NCBI GenBank assembly: GCA_019637105.1
Contig: JAHBWF010000018.1
Coordinates: forward strand, 1-64,000
Reading direction: 5' to 3'
DNA length: 64,000 bases
From: Labilithrix sp.
GTDB lineage: Bacteria > Myxococcota_A > Polyangia > Polyangiales > Polyangiaceae
In this document: in pieces, positions 36,696 to 44,894 of the stretch
Layout of the letters: each line of letters starts with the position of its first letter
Numbering within the stretch: the first letter of the stretch is position 1
Program-made: the position numbers and the translations under genes
Notes under the pieces: generated by a model
Told to the model about the DNA's origin: nothing
Database searches by the model: none
What the model saw: the letters and a program-made list of their open reading frames with translations, nothing else

Positions 36696-38783
36696 ATGAA
36701 GCTCGTCCCTCTCGCTGCGCTCACGCTCTCGGTCCTGGGGACGACGGCGCTCGGCTGCGGGACGAGCGGCGCCGTCGAGGTCCCGCTGTACGCGATGCCG
36801 TTCAAGGCCGCCGACGGCCGCCTCCACGTCTGGGACGGGGCGGCCTTCGAGCCCCTCTTCATCAAAGGCATGAACCTCGGCGTCGCGTTGCCCGGCACCC
36901 AGCCGGGCGATCTCGCGCCGACGGCGGACGACTACGATCGCTGGTTTTCGATGCTCTCGGAGATGGGGATCAACACCGTCCGCGTCTACACGCTGCACTA
37001 TCCGCGCTTCTACCAGCGGCTCCACGCGTTCAACGTCGCCCACCCCGAGAAGCCGCTCTACGTCTTCCACGGCATCTGGCTCGACGAGGAGAACGAGTCG
37101 AAGGACCTGCACGACATGCAATCGCATTACGACGACAACATCGTCGAGTCGATCGACTGCGTGCACGGCCGAAACTTCGTCTTCGAGCGCCTCGGCCGGG
37201 CGCACGGCGAGTACGACGCGGACGTCTCTCCCTGGGTGATCGGCTGGCTCGTCGGCCGCGAGGTCTTCCCCGACGAGGTCGAGACGACGAACGCGCGCCC
37301 CGAGCGGCGCTCGAGCTACCGCGGGGCGTACGTCTCGCTCCCGGAGGGCAGCGAGACGGCCGTGTGGTGGGCCGAGCGCATCGACCGGATCGCGGCGTAC
37401 GAGGCCTCTCGCTACGGCGTCTACCGGCCGATCAGCGTCTCGAGCTGGCCGACGCTCGATCCGATCCACCACCCGACCGAGGGGAGCGGCGCCTCCGAGG
37501 ACCAGGAGGAGCTCGACCTCGCCAACCTCGACACGAGCCGCTTCCCGCCGGGCTACTTCGCGAGCTACCACGCGTACCCCTACTACCCGGACTGGATGAA
37601 CGAGGACCCGCGCTACGTCGACGAGCGCGACGCCTGGGGCCCGAACAGCTACTTCGCGTACCTGAAGGCGCTCCGCGCGCACTACTTCCCGAAGCCGCTC
37701 GTCGTCGCGGAGGTCGGCGTCCCGTCGAGCTGGGGCAACGCGCATTTCTCGCACAGCGGGATGAGCCACGGCGGCGCGGACGAGGTCCAGCAAGGGCTCG
37801 ACGACGTCCGCCTGTTCCACAACGCGTACGACTCCGGCACCGCCGGGGCGATCTTGTTCGCCTGGATCGACGAGTGGTGGAAGCGCACGTGGATCGTCGA
37901 CGAGCTGGCGCTGCCGCGCGAGCGCTACCGCCTCTGGCACAACGTGACGAGCCCGGAGCAGAACTTCGGGCTCCTCGCGTTCCAGCTCGCTCCGCCCGAC
38001 TTCGGCGTGCTGCCGTCCACGAGCGGCGCGGGCCGCGTCCGCCGCGTGCGCGCCGCCGCCGACGCCGAGTTCTTCCACCTCGAGATCGCGCTCGCCTCGC
38101 CGCTCGGCGACGACGAGCCGCTCACCGTCGGGTACGACACCTACGCGGACGATCGCGGCGAGAGCGTCCTGCCGAACGGGAAGCGAACGACCCAGCGCTC
38201 GGAGCTGGCGCTCACCGCCACGCGCGCGGGCGCGGAGCTCGTCGTCACCGAGGCGTACGATCAGTTCCGCGTCTGGCACGACACGCAGGCCGCCTGGCAC
38301 GACGACCCCGACGGCTCGCTCCCCGCCGGACGCCCGTACCGCTCCGTCCCGAGCGACGGCGGCAAGTGGAACCTCGTCCGCTGGCTGAACAACAGCGAGC
38401 ACGGCAGCGACGACGGCGTCTACTCGTTCCCGGAGACCGTCCAGGACATCGGCAAGCTCCGCGTGCGCGACGCGTCCGAGCCGGAGACGGGCCAGTCGGC
38501 GGTCGTGATCGACGGCGCGTCGATCACGGTCCGCGTCCCGTGGACGCTGCTCAACGTGACCGATCCGTCCGCGCTGCGCGTCCTCGACGACGATCCGACG
38601 ACGCGCCCGCGCGAGACGACGATCACCGAGGGCTTCCGCGTCGCCGTCTCGATCGGCGACGACCTCGTCGAGACCGAGCGCCTCCGCTGGGCGGGCTGGG
38701 AGAGCGCGCCGCGCTACGAGGAGCGTCGGAAGCTCGGCTTCGCGATCTTCGCCGACGGGCTACGGCAGATCCCCGACCGGTGA
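36696..38783 (+). CDS. glycoside hydrolase-like lipoprotein (TIM barrel)
   Basis: 695 residues from ATG 36696; the lipobox is TALGCGTS. The segment FEPLFIKGMNLGVALPG and INTVRVYTLHYPRFYQ matches the start of GH-A clan beta/alpha barrels. Candidate catalytic residues are Glu189 in IGWLVGREV (acid/base position) and Glu339 in LVVAEVGVPSSWG (nucleophile position). A beta-sandwich region follows from about residue 430. It is predicted to be exported and lipid-anchored and could trim or degrade an exopolysaccharide. It is divergent from the beta-sandwich lipoprotein. The exact GH family cannot be assigned by eye. Confidence 0.8.
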   Translation: MKLVPLAALTLSVLGTTALGCGTSGAVEVPLYAMPFKAADGRLHVWDGAAFEPLFIKGMNLGVALPGTQPGDLAPTADDYDRWFSMLSEMGINTVRVYTLHYPRFYQRLHAFNVAHPEKPLYVFHGIWLDEENESKDLHDMQSHYDDNIVESIDCVHGRNFVFERLGRAHGEYDADVSPWVIGWLVGREVFPDEVETTNARPERRSSYRGAYVSLPEGSETAVWWAERIDRIAAYEASRYGVYRPISVSSWPTLDPIHHPTEGSGASEDQEELDLANLDTSRFPPGYFASYHAYPYYPDWMNEDPRYVDERDAWGPNSYFAYLKALRAHYFPKPLVVAEVGVPSSWGNAHFSHSGMSHGGADEVQQGLDDVRLFHNAYDSGTAGAILFAWIDEWWKRTWIVDELALPRERYRLWHNVTSPEQNFGLLAFQLAPPDFGVLPSTSGAGRVRRVRAAADAEFFHLEIALASPLGDDEPLTVGYDTYADDRGESVLPNGKRTTQRSELALTATRAGAELVVTEAYDQFRVWHDTQAAWHDDPDGSLPAGRPYRSVPSDGGKWNLVRWLNNSEHGSDDGVYSFPETVQDIGKLRVRDASEPETGQSAVVIDGASITVRVPWTLLNVTDPSALRVLDDDPTTRPRETTITEGFRVAVSIGDDLVETERLRWAGWESAPRYEERRKLGFAIFADGLRQIPDR

Positions 38784-38809
38784 GGGCCCGGCGCGCGCCG
38801 CCGTCTCGA

Positions 38810-38827
38810 CGCGCGGTGAGCCGCGCG
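38810..38827. terminator. terminator-like hairpin between convergent genes
   Basis: CGCGCGG (38810-38816) pairs with CCGCGCG (38821-38827) around a TGAG tetraloop, in the 62-base gap between the glycosidase-like gene and the protease gene. Confidence 0.4.
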
Positions 38828-38845
38828 CCGTTCGGGCTCGACGCG

Positions 38846-40342
38846 TCACTTCGTCGCCGGCTGGAAGAACGGCGGGAGGTTCGGCGGCATCGGCCAGGGC
38901 CACGCCGGCTGGCTCGGCGTGTTGGGCTGGTTCGGCGGGTTCGGCGCGGGCTGCGGCGGCCAGCCCGGGATCGTGGGGAGGCCGGGGATCTGCGGCCAGC
39001 CGGGCAGGCCGTTCGAGTCGCTCTTCGCGCACTGGCCGTTCGAGGGGCGCGAGCCGTCCGCGCACACCGCCGCGCAGACCTTGGTGACCGCGTCGATGAC
39101 CTGATCGGCGCGGCAGTCCTCGTCCGTCTTCGGCAGGCTGGGCGTGTTGCCGCCCGGATCGGCGTCCGTCTTGATCTTGTACGCGAGATGCAAGAACCGC
39201 TCGACCATCGCCTGGCTCACCCAGGCGTAGCCCTGGTCGCCCCAGCTCACGCCCCAGCTGTTGTGGAGGAGGAACTGGTAGCGTCCGTTGACCTTGCGGT
39301 AGCCGGACATCGTCATCGCGTGCCCGCCGTCGGGGATGACCCAGTCGGGGACGACGAAGCTCTGCATGCGCCGGTTCGTGAAGGCGGTCGAGTCGATGTG
39401 GAACGCCGTCCAGAGATCGGCGCCGCTCGCGAGCACCGCCAGGATCTCCTCGATGTTCGGCGGACGGGCCTGGAGCTCCTCGAAGGCGGTGATCTTGTGA
39501 CCGCCGCTCGCGTCGGCCCGCTGGACCTTCGCCATCAACGCCGGGTCGGACGACGCCGTGTTCGGCCGGACGTTGTACACGGGCCCGCACTCGTCGGTGG
39601 AGTCCTTCATCATCATGCACGCCTCCCGCCCGCTGTACGGGAGGATCTCGTGCGTCGTGACGGAGCGGTTCACGTTGGACGAGGCCGCGTCCTCCATCGT
39701 CGGGATGGCGTAGCGCGACCACATGTGGTGAGGCGAGCTCGTGATGTTCTTCGTCGCGCGACGGAGCGAGTTGTCGAACGTCGACGAGAGCGCGAACGCG
39801 GTGCACGCGCCGACGCTGCCCTGGTCCTTCACCGGCCCCTCGGTGCCGTTGAGCCGATGGTCGACCATGTCCGGGAGCGCCGAGTCGCCGACCACCTGGC
39901 TCGGAGCCGCGCCCGGCACCTGGACGCCGAGCGCCGCGAGCGGGTTCCACTTGAAGACGCCGGAGCGGATCGACAGGAGCTTCGCCGGCGTCATGTGCGC
40001 GGAGGCGATCGCGATGCGCTGGTACGGGACGCAGTCGAGGTGGACGAAGTTCCCCGGCGAGACCTCGATCGGGTGATCGCAGCGCCGCGGCTGCGCGGCC
40101 GCCGACTGCAGGTACTGGACGTTCACCCAATCGCGCGCGCTGAGCGCGGGCGGCATCGGCGGGACCGGGGTCGGTGGGGGCTGACTGGCGCCGTTGTAGT
40201 ACACGTAGGCGGGCTGCGAGTACGCCGCCGGCGGCGGGATCGGCGCCTGCGCTTGCGGCTGCTGCGCGGCGGGCCCGCTCCGAACGACGCAACCGCCGAC
40301 GACGAGGAGAGCCAGCGAACCGAAGCGAAGCGCAGGGTGCAT
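38846..40342 (-). CDS. papain-family (C1) cysteine protease lipoprotein
   Basis: 498 residues; the lipobox is VVGGCVVR. A Pro/Gln/Tyr-rich linker precedes the peptidase. The C1 catalytic set is complete: Gln174 in VKDQG, Cys180 in GSVGACTAF, His341 in DGGHAMTMSGY and Asn361 in LLHNSWGVSWGDQGYAW. The region around residues 85-150 may be a propeptide-like segment. After the peptidase are a short Cys-containing motif (CAAVCADGSRPSNGQCA) and a Pro/Trp/Asn-rich tail of about 65 residues. It is probably a surface-attached protease used in predation or cell-surface processing (inference). Confidence 0.9.
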   Translation of the reverse strand: MHPALRFGSLALLVVGGCVVRSGPAAQQPQAQAPIPPPAAYSQPAYVYYNGASQPPPTPVPPMPPALSARDWVNVQYLQSAAAQPRRCDHPIEVSPGNFVHLDCVPYQRIAIASAHMTPAKLLSIRSGVFKWNPLAALGVQVPGAAPSQVVGDSALPDMVDHRLNGTEGPVKDQGSVGACTAFALSSTFDNSLRRATKNITSSPHHMWSRYAIPTMEDAASSNVNRSVTTHEILPYSGREACMMMKDSTDECGPVYNVRPNTASSDPALMAKVQRADASGGHKITAFEELQARPPNIEEILAVLASGADLWTAFHIDSTAFTNRRMQSFVVPDWVIPDGGHAMTMSGYRKVNGRYQFLLHNSWGVSWGDQGYAWVSQAMVERFLHLAYKIKTDADPGGNTPSLPKTDEDCRADQVIDAVTKVCAAVCADGSRPSNGQCAKSDSNGLPGWPQIPGLPTIPGWPPQPAPNPPNQPNTPSQPAWPWPMPPNLPPFFQPATK

Positions 40343-40484
40343 GGCTCAAGCGTCGCGTCTGGGGCGCCTCCGCGCAAGAGGACACCGACGAGCCGGATCA
40401 CGCGGAGCGTGTCGGGCATCGCCGACACGCCCGCACCCGGGCTCGCCCCGCGATCGCTCGGATCGGCGCAACGGAGCTGCGCCG

Positions 40485-41435
40485 TCAACGGTGACGCGGA
40501 GAGCGCTCGGCGCTCGCCTCCGACTCGAGCTCGCGCCGCGCCGCGTCCAGGGCCGCGAGCTCCTCCCCGCTCGGCCGCGGGACCCTCAGATCGAGCGCGT
40601 CCAGCGCTTCGACGATCGTCGCGACGACGACCAGGCGCGAGAACCACTTGTTGTCGGCCGGCACGACGAACCACGGCGCGTGCGGCGCCGCGGTGGCGCC
40701 GATGGCCTCCTCGTAAGCCTGCTGGTACGGATCCCAGAAGGCGCGCTCGCGGAGGTCGGCGGCGCTGAACTTCCAGTGCTTGTCTCTCTCCTCGAGCCGC
40801 GCGAGGAAGCGACGCCGCTGCTCCTCCCGCGAGAGGTGCAGGAAGAACTTCAGGACCACGATCCCCTGCCGTGAGAGGTGGCGCTCGAAGTCGACGATCG
40901 ACTCGAAGCGATGCCGCCAGAGCCGCTCGCCGATCAGCTCGGGCGGGAGCCGCTGCGTCTGCAAGATCTCCGGGTGGACCCGGACCACGAGCACCTCTTC
41001 GTAGTGGCTGCGGTTGAAGATGGCGATCCGCCCGCGCGCGGGCAGCGCGACGGCGGAGCGCCACAGGAAGTCGTGCGCCAGCGCCTCCGGTCCGGGCGCC
41101 TTGAAGCTCGTGACCTGGACGCCCTGCGGGTTCACCCCGGACATGACGTGCTTGATCGTGCCGTCCTTGCCCGCGGCGTCCATCGCCTGGAACACGCAGA
41201 GCAGCGCCCAGCGATCCTGCGCATAGAGCTTCTCCTGGAGCCGGGTCAGCCGTTCGACGCCCTCCGCGAGCAGAGCGTTCGCCCGATCGCGGGCGACGAG
41301 GTGACCCGCGAGGTCCGCCGGATCGCGATGCTTCAACCGGAAGCCTCTGCCGTCGGTCACCCGATAGCGATCGACGAGCTCGCGCCTCCGCTTCTCCGAC
41401 AGGCGCGGCGCGCCGGCGTCGTCTCTCGCGTTCAT
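40485..41435 (-). CDS. ppk2: polyphosphate kinase 2 family (PPK2)
   Basis: 316 residues from ATG 41435, preceded by CAGGAG. PPK2 features: Walker A FQAMDAAGKDGTIKHVMSGVN starting near residue 82, GPEALAHDFLWR, and IAIFNRSHYEEVLVVRVHPE near residues 138-157. The FNRSHYE(E/D)VL form, with Asn instead of Asp in the Walker-B-like motif, is typical of PPK2 class III enzymes that phosphorylate both AMP and ADP with polyphosphate; that subclass is inferred from memory of the family. It is cytoplasmic and divergent from the oxalate genes, but no direct pathway link is required. Confidence 0.9.
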   Translation of the reverse strand: MNARDDAGAPRLSEKRRRELVDRYRVTDGRGFRLKHRDPADLAGHLVARDRANALLAEGVERLTRLQEKLYAQDRWALLCVFQAMDAAGKDGTIKHVMSGVNPQGVQVTSFKAPGPEALAHDFLWRSAVALPARGRIAIFNRSHYEEVLVVRVHPEILQTQRLPPELIGERLWRHRFESIVDFERHLSRQGIVVLKFFLHLSREEQRRRFLARLEERDKHWKFSAADLRERAFWDPYQQAYEEAIGATAAPHAPWFVVPADNKWFSRLVVVATIVEALDALDLRVPRPSGEELAALDAARRELESEASAERSPRHR

Positions 41436-41927
41436 GGCCTGCTCCTGAGGTCGTCGGCGCTCGGCGTGGGCCCGTCTCACCGCTCCGCGCGCTCGTCCCC
41501 CGCGGCAACAACGGTGCCCGTCGGGAGGGCTCGTCCGTCGCCGGCGTCGATCGACGGCGAGCCGCCGAAGGCGCCCCGCCCCGCGCCCGGGTCGAGCGCG
41601 GGCGCGCGGAGGTCGCCGACCACGGCGGGGCCGCCGCGACGCCCTCGCCACATCCTCCTCGCGCGCCACGGACGCACGCGGGCGGAGCGTCCGCGACGGC
41701 TGGGATCGCTCGCCTTCGAGCCTCCGTCTCGGGCGGCCGTTCGCGCGAGCGCTCGAACCGGAGGCTCATCGCGCCGATCTCCGATCGCGCCCTCCCCTCC
41801 CGGGAACGACGCAACCGAGTTGCGCCTTAGCTCTCCGTCTCCGAGCGTCTCTCCTGGCACACGCGCTGCACGAGTCGAACGGCGGCTCGGAGAGCGCACG
41901 GACCACGAGTCGAAGGGATCAGGGACC
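41436..41927. other. divergent intergenic region, 492 bases
   Basis: Lies between the divergent ppk2 and oxc genes and should contain both promoters. I found no convincing palindromic operator, promoter pair or small gene; the open frames here are Arg/Ser/Ala-rich with no conserved features. Confidence 0.5.
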
Positions 41928-43634
41928 ATGTCCAGCACGGCTCGTCCGCCGGAGATGACAGACGGCTTCCACCTGATCGTCGACGCGCTCAGGCTGAACG
42001 ACCTCTCCACGATCTACGGGCTCGTCGGTATTCCGATCACCGACGTAGCGCGAGCGGCCCAGGCACGCGGGATGCGGTTCATCGGCTTCCGGCAGGAGCA
42101 GGCCGCCGGCCACGCCGCCGCGGCCGCCGGGTTCCTCACGCGACGCCCGGGGGTCTGCTTGACCGTCTCCGCCCCCGGGTTCTTGAACGGCCTGGTCGCG
42201 CTGGCGAACGCGACGACCAACTGCTTTCCGATGATCCAGATCAGCGGGTCGAGTGAGCGCGAGATCGTCGACCTCCAGCAGGGGGACTACGAGGAGCTCG
42301 ACCAGCTCGCGGCGGCGCGACCGTTCGCGAAGGCGGCGTTCCGCGTCGATCGCCCCGAAGACATCGGCGCGGGCGTCGCGCGGGCGATCCGCGGCGCCGT
42401 CTCCGGCAGACCCGGAGGCGTGTACCTGGACCTGCCCGCGAAGGTCCTCGGCGCGACGATCGACGCGGAGGTGGGGCGAGCGTCGCTCTTCAAGGCCGTC
42501 GATCCGGCCCCCTCGCAGCTCGCGACGCCCGAGTCGATCGACCGCGCCCTCCGCTTGCTCGCCGGGGCGGAGCGCCCGCTGATCGTCCTCGGGAAGGGCG
42601 CCGCGTACGCCCAGGCCGACGAGGAGCTCCGGGAGCTCGTCGAGTCGACGGGCATCCCGTTCTTGCCGATGTCGATGGCCAAGGGCCTCTTGCCCGACGA
42701 CCACCCGCAGTCCGCCGCCGCGGCGAGATCCCTCGTGCTCAAGGACGCCGACGTCGTCATACTCGTCGGCGCGCGGTTGAACTGGTTGCTCGCGCACGGG
42801 CGCGCGCCGCGCTGGTCCGCGGAGTGTCGGTTCATCCAGGTGGACATCTCACCGGAGGAGATCGACAGCAACCGCCCGATCGCCGCGCCCGTCGTCGCCG
42901 ACGTCAAGGCGGCGACGAGGCAGCTCCTCGCCGCGCTTCGCCCCGGGCAGATCACGCCGCGACGCGCCTGGCTGGACGCCATCGACGCGAAGAAGACCGA
43001 GAACGTCCAGAGGATGCAGGCGCGCCTCGCCGCGGACGCCGCGCCCATGAACTTCTACGGCGCCCTGCGCGCGATCCGCGACGTCCTCGCCGAGCAGGAC
43101 GGGACGTTCGTCGTGAACGAGGGCGCCAACACGCTCGACTTCGGCCGCGACATCCTCCCGATGCACGAGCCGCGCAAGCGCCTCGACTGCGGGACGTGGG
43201 GCGTGATGGGAGTCGGCATGGGCTACGCCATCGCGGCGGCGGTCGAGTCCGGCCGCTCCGTGGTCGCCGTCGAGGGCGACAGCGCCTTCGGCTTCAGCGG
43301 CATGGAGCTCGAGACGATCTGCAGGTACGAGCTCCCGATCGTCGTCGTCGTCTTCAACAACGGCGGAGTCTACAAAGGCGACGAGGTCAATCGCTTCTCG
43401 AGCGATCCCGCCCCCACCGCGCTCCTCCGCACGAGCCGCTACGACAAGCTGATCGAGGCCTTCGGCGGCGCGGGCTACTACGCCGCCGATCCCGAGACCG
43501 TCGCGTCGTCGCTGCGCGAAGCCCTCGCGTCGCGCAAGCCGGCGCTCGTCGACTGCGTCATCGATCCGACGGCGGGGACGGAGAGCGGTCACCTGACGGA
43601 CCTCAACCCCCAGAGCCCGCTTCGCCCCGCCTGA
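41928..43634 (+). CDS. oxc: oxalyl-CoA decarboxylase
   Basis: 568 residues from ATG 41928. Thiamine-diphosphate enzyme that converts oxalyl-CoA to formyl-CoA and CO2. The N-terminal part carries characteristic Oxc stretches (STIYGLVGIPITDVARAAQ, GFRQEQAAGHAAAAAGFLT, SAPGFLNGLVALANATTNCF), including the catalytic Glu in RQEQA. The TPP motif GDSAFGFSGMELETICRYEL... ends in FNNGGVYKG. The long identity-like stretches separate it from acetolactate synthase. It is the first gene of a three-gene run, 60 bases before the CoA-transferase gene. Confidence 0.95.
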   Translation: MSSTARPPEMTDGFHLIVDALRLNDLSTIYGLVGIPITDVARAAQARGMRFIGFRQEQAAGHAAAAAGFLTRRPGVCLTVSAPGFLNGLVALANATTNCFPMIQISGSSEREIVDLQQGDYEELDQLAAARPFAKAAFRVDRPEDIGAGVARAIRGAVSGRPGGVYLDLPAKVLGATIDAEVGRASLFKAVDPAPSQLATPESIDRALRLLAGAERPLIVLGKGAAYAQADEELRELVESTGIPFLPMSMAKGLLPDDHPQSAAAARSLVLKDADVVILVGARLNWLLAHGRAPRWSAECRFIQVDISPEEIDSNRPIAAPVVADVKAATRQLLAALRPGQITPRRAWLDAIDAKKTENVQRMQARLAADAAPMNFYGALRAIRDVLAEQDGTFVVNEGANTLDFGRDILPMHEPRKRLDCGTWGVMGVGMGYAIAAAVESGRSVVAVEGDSAFGFSGMELETICRYELPIVVVVFNNGGVYKGDEVNRFSSDPAPTALLRTSRYDKLIEAFGGAGYYAADPETVASSLREALASRKPALVDCVIDPTAGTESGHLTDLNPQSPLRPA

Positions 43635-43694
43635 CGGCGTCGCCCGTCGATTCGGCCGCGCCGACGTCACGAACGCGCCGCCCACCGAGGAGTC

Positions 43695-44879
43695 ATGACA
43701 ACCCAGCCCCACCCCGAACAAGGACACCTCGACCCGAGCAAGCCTCACGCGCTCGAGGGCATCACCGTCGTCGACTTCACGCGCGTGCTCGCGGGGCCGA
43801 CGTGCACGCGGATGCTCGCCGACGCCGGAGCGCGCGTCATCAAGATCGAGCGCCCGGAGACCGGCGACGACACACGCTCGATGGGTCCGTTCGCCGCCGA
43901 CGGGACGTCCGAGTATTTCCGGTTCGCCAACCTGGGCAAGGAGAGCATCGCGCTCGATCTGAAGGACCCCGACGACCTCGCGCTCGTCCGATCGATGATC
44001 GCGCGGGCGGACGTCGTGGTGGAGAACTTCCGCCCGGGCGTGATGGCCAAGCTGGGCCTCTCGCCGGCCGCGCTGGTCGAGGAGTACCCGAGGCTCGTCG
44101 TCTGCTCGATCTCCGGCTTCGGACAGTACGGCCCGCTGCACCGCGAGGCCGCGTACGACACGGTCATCCAGGCCATCTCGGGGATCATGGACGCCACCGG
44201 TTGGCCGGACGGTCCCCCCACCCGGGTCGGCACCTCCATCTCGGACATCGCGGCCGGCGTCTTCGGCTACTGCGGGGTCGTGACCGCGCTCGTCGCGCGG
44301 GAGCGCACGGGCAAGGGCACGACGGTCGACGTGGCCATGCTCGACAGCACGTTCGCCCTCCTCGAGCACGGCTTGATGGACGCGCTCGGCCCGCGGATCC
44401 GGCCGACCCGCCTCGGCAACCGCCACCCCTTCATGTACCCCTTCGACACGTTCCAGTGCAAAGACCGCCCCCTCGCGATCTGCGTGGGCAACGACCACCT
44501 CTTCGACGCGCTGACCGCCGCGCTCGGGCTCGTCGATCTCCCGAAGGACCCTCGGTTCGCGACCAACGTCGATCGCAGCGACCATCACCGGCCGCTCAAG
44601 GCCGCGCTGGAGGCCGTGCTCGGGACGGACACCGCCTCGAGCTGGCGCGGCCGCCTCGAGGCCGCCGGCGTGCCGGTGAGCGCCGTCCTCAACGTCGACG
44701 ACACGCGAAAGCTCGAGCAGATCAGGGTGCGCGGGATGGTCAAGGACGTCGGCGGGTACGACGTGCCGGGGACGCCGCTCAAGTTCGGCGCGTACAACTC
44801 CGTCGGCACCGAGATCCCCTCCCCGGCCCTCGACGACCGCGGCGCCGCGCTGCGCGCCGAGTTCGCTCCTCGGACGTAG
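43695..44879 (+). CDS. frc: class III CoA-transferase, probable formyl-CoA:oxalate or acetyl-CoA:oxalate CoA-transferase
   Basis: 394 residues. Family III (CaiB-BaiF) features: VVDFTRVLAGPTCTRMLADAGARVIKIERPETGDDTR, NFRPGVMAKLGL, and the catalytic Asp155 in AAYDTVIQAISGIMDATG. Its location between oxalyl-CoA decarboxylase and an acyl-CoA ligase argues that it transfers CoA to oxalate, giving oxalyl-CoA. The donor (formyl-CoA or acetyl-CoA) cannot be told from sequence. A GAGG Shine-Dalgarno precedes ATG 43695; the ligase starts 15 bases after its stop. Confidence 0.85.
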   Translation: MTTQPHPEQGHLDPSKPHALEGITVVDFTRVLAGPTCTRMLADAGARVIKIERPETGDDTRSMGPFAADGTSEYFRFANLGKESIALDLKDPDDLALVRSMIARADVVVENFRPGVMAKLGLSPAALVEEYPRLVVCSISGFGQYGPLHREAAYDTVIQAISGIMDATGWPDGPPTRVGTSISDIAAGVFGYCGVVTALVARERTGKGTTVDVAMLDSTFALLEHGLMDALGPRIRPTRLGNRHPFMYPFDTFQCKDRPLAICVGNDHLFDALTAALGLVDLPKDPRFATNVDRSDHHRPLKAALEAVLGTDTASSWRGRLEAAGVPVSAVLNVDDTRKLEQIRVRGMVKDVGGYDVPGTPLKFGAYNSVGTEIPSPALDDRGAALRAEFAPRT

Positions 44880-44894
44880 CCACGAGCGCCGACC

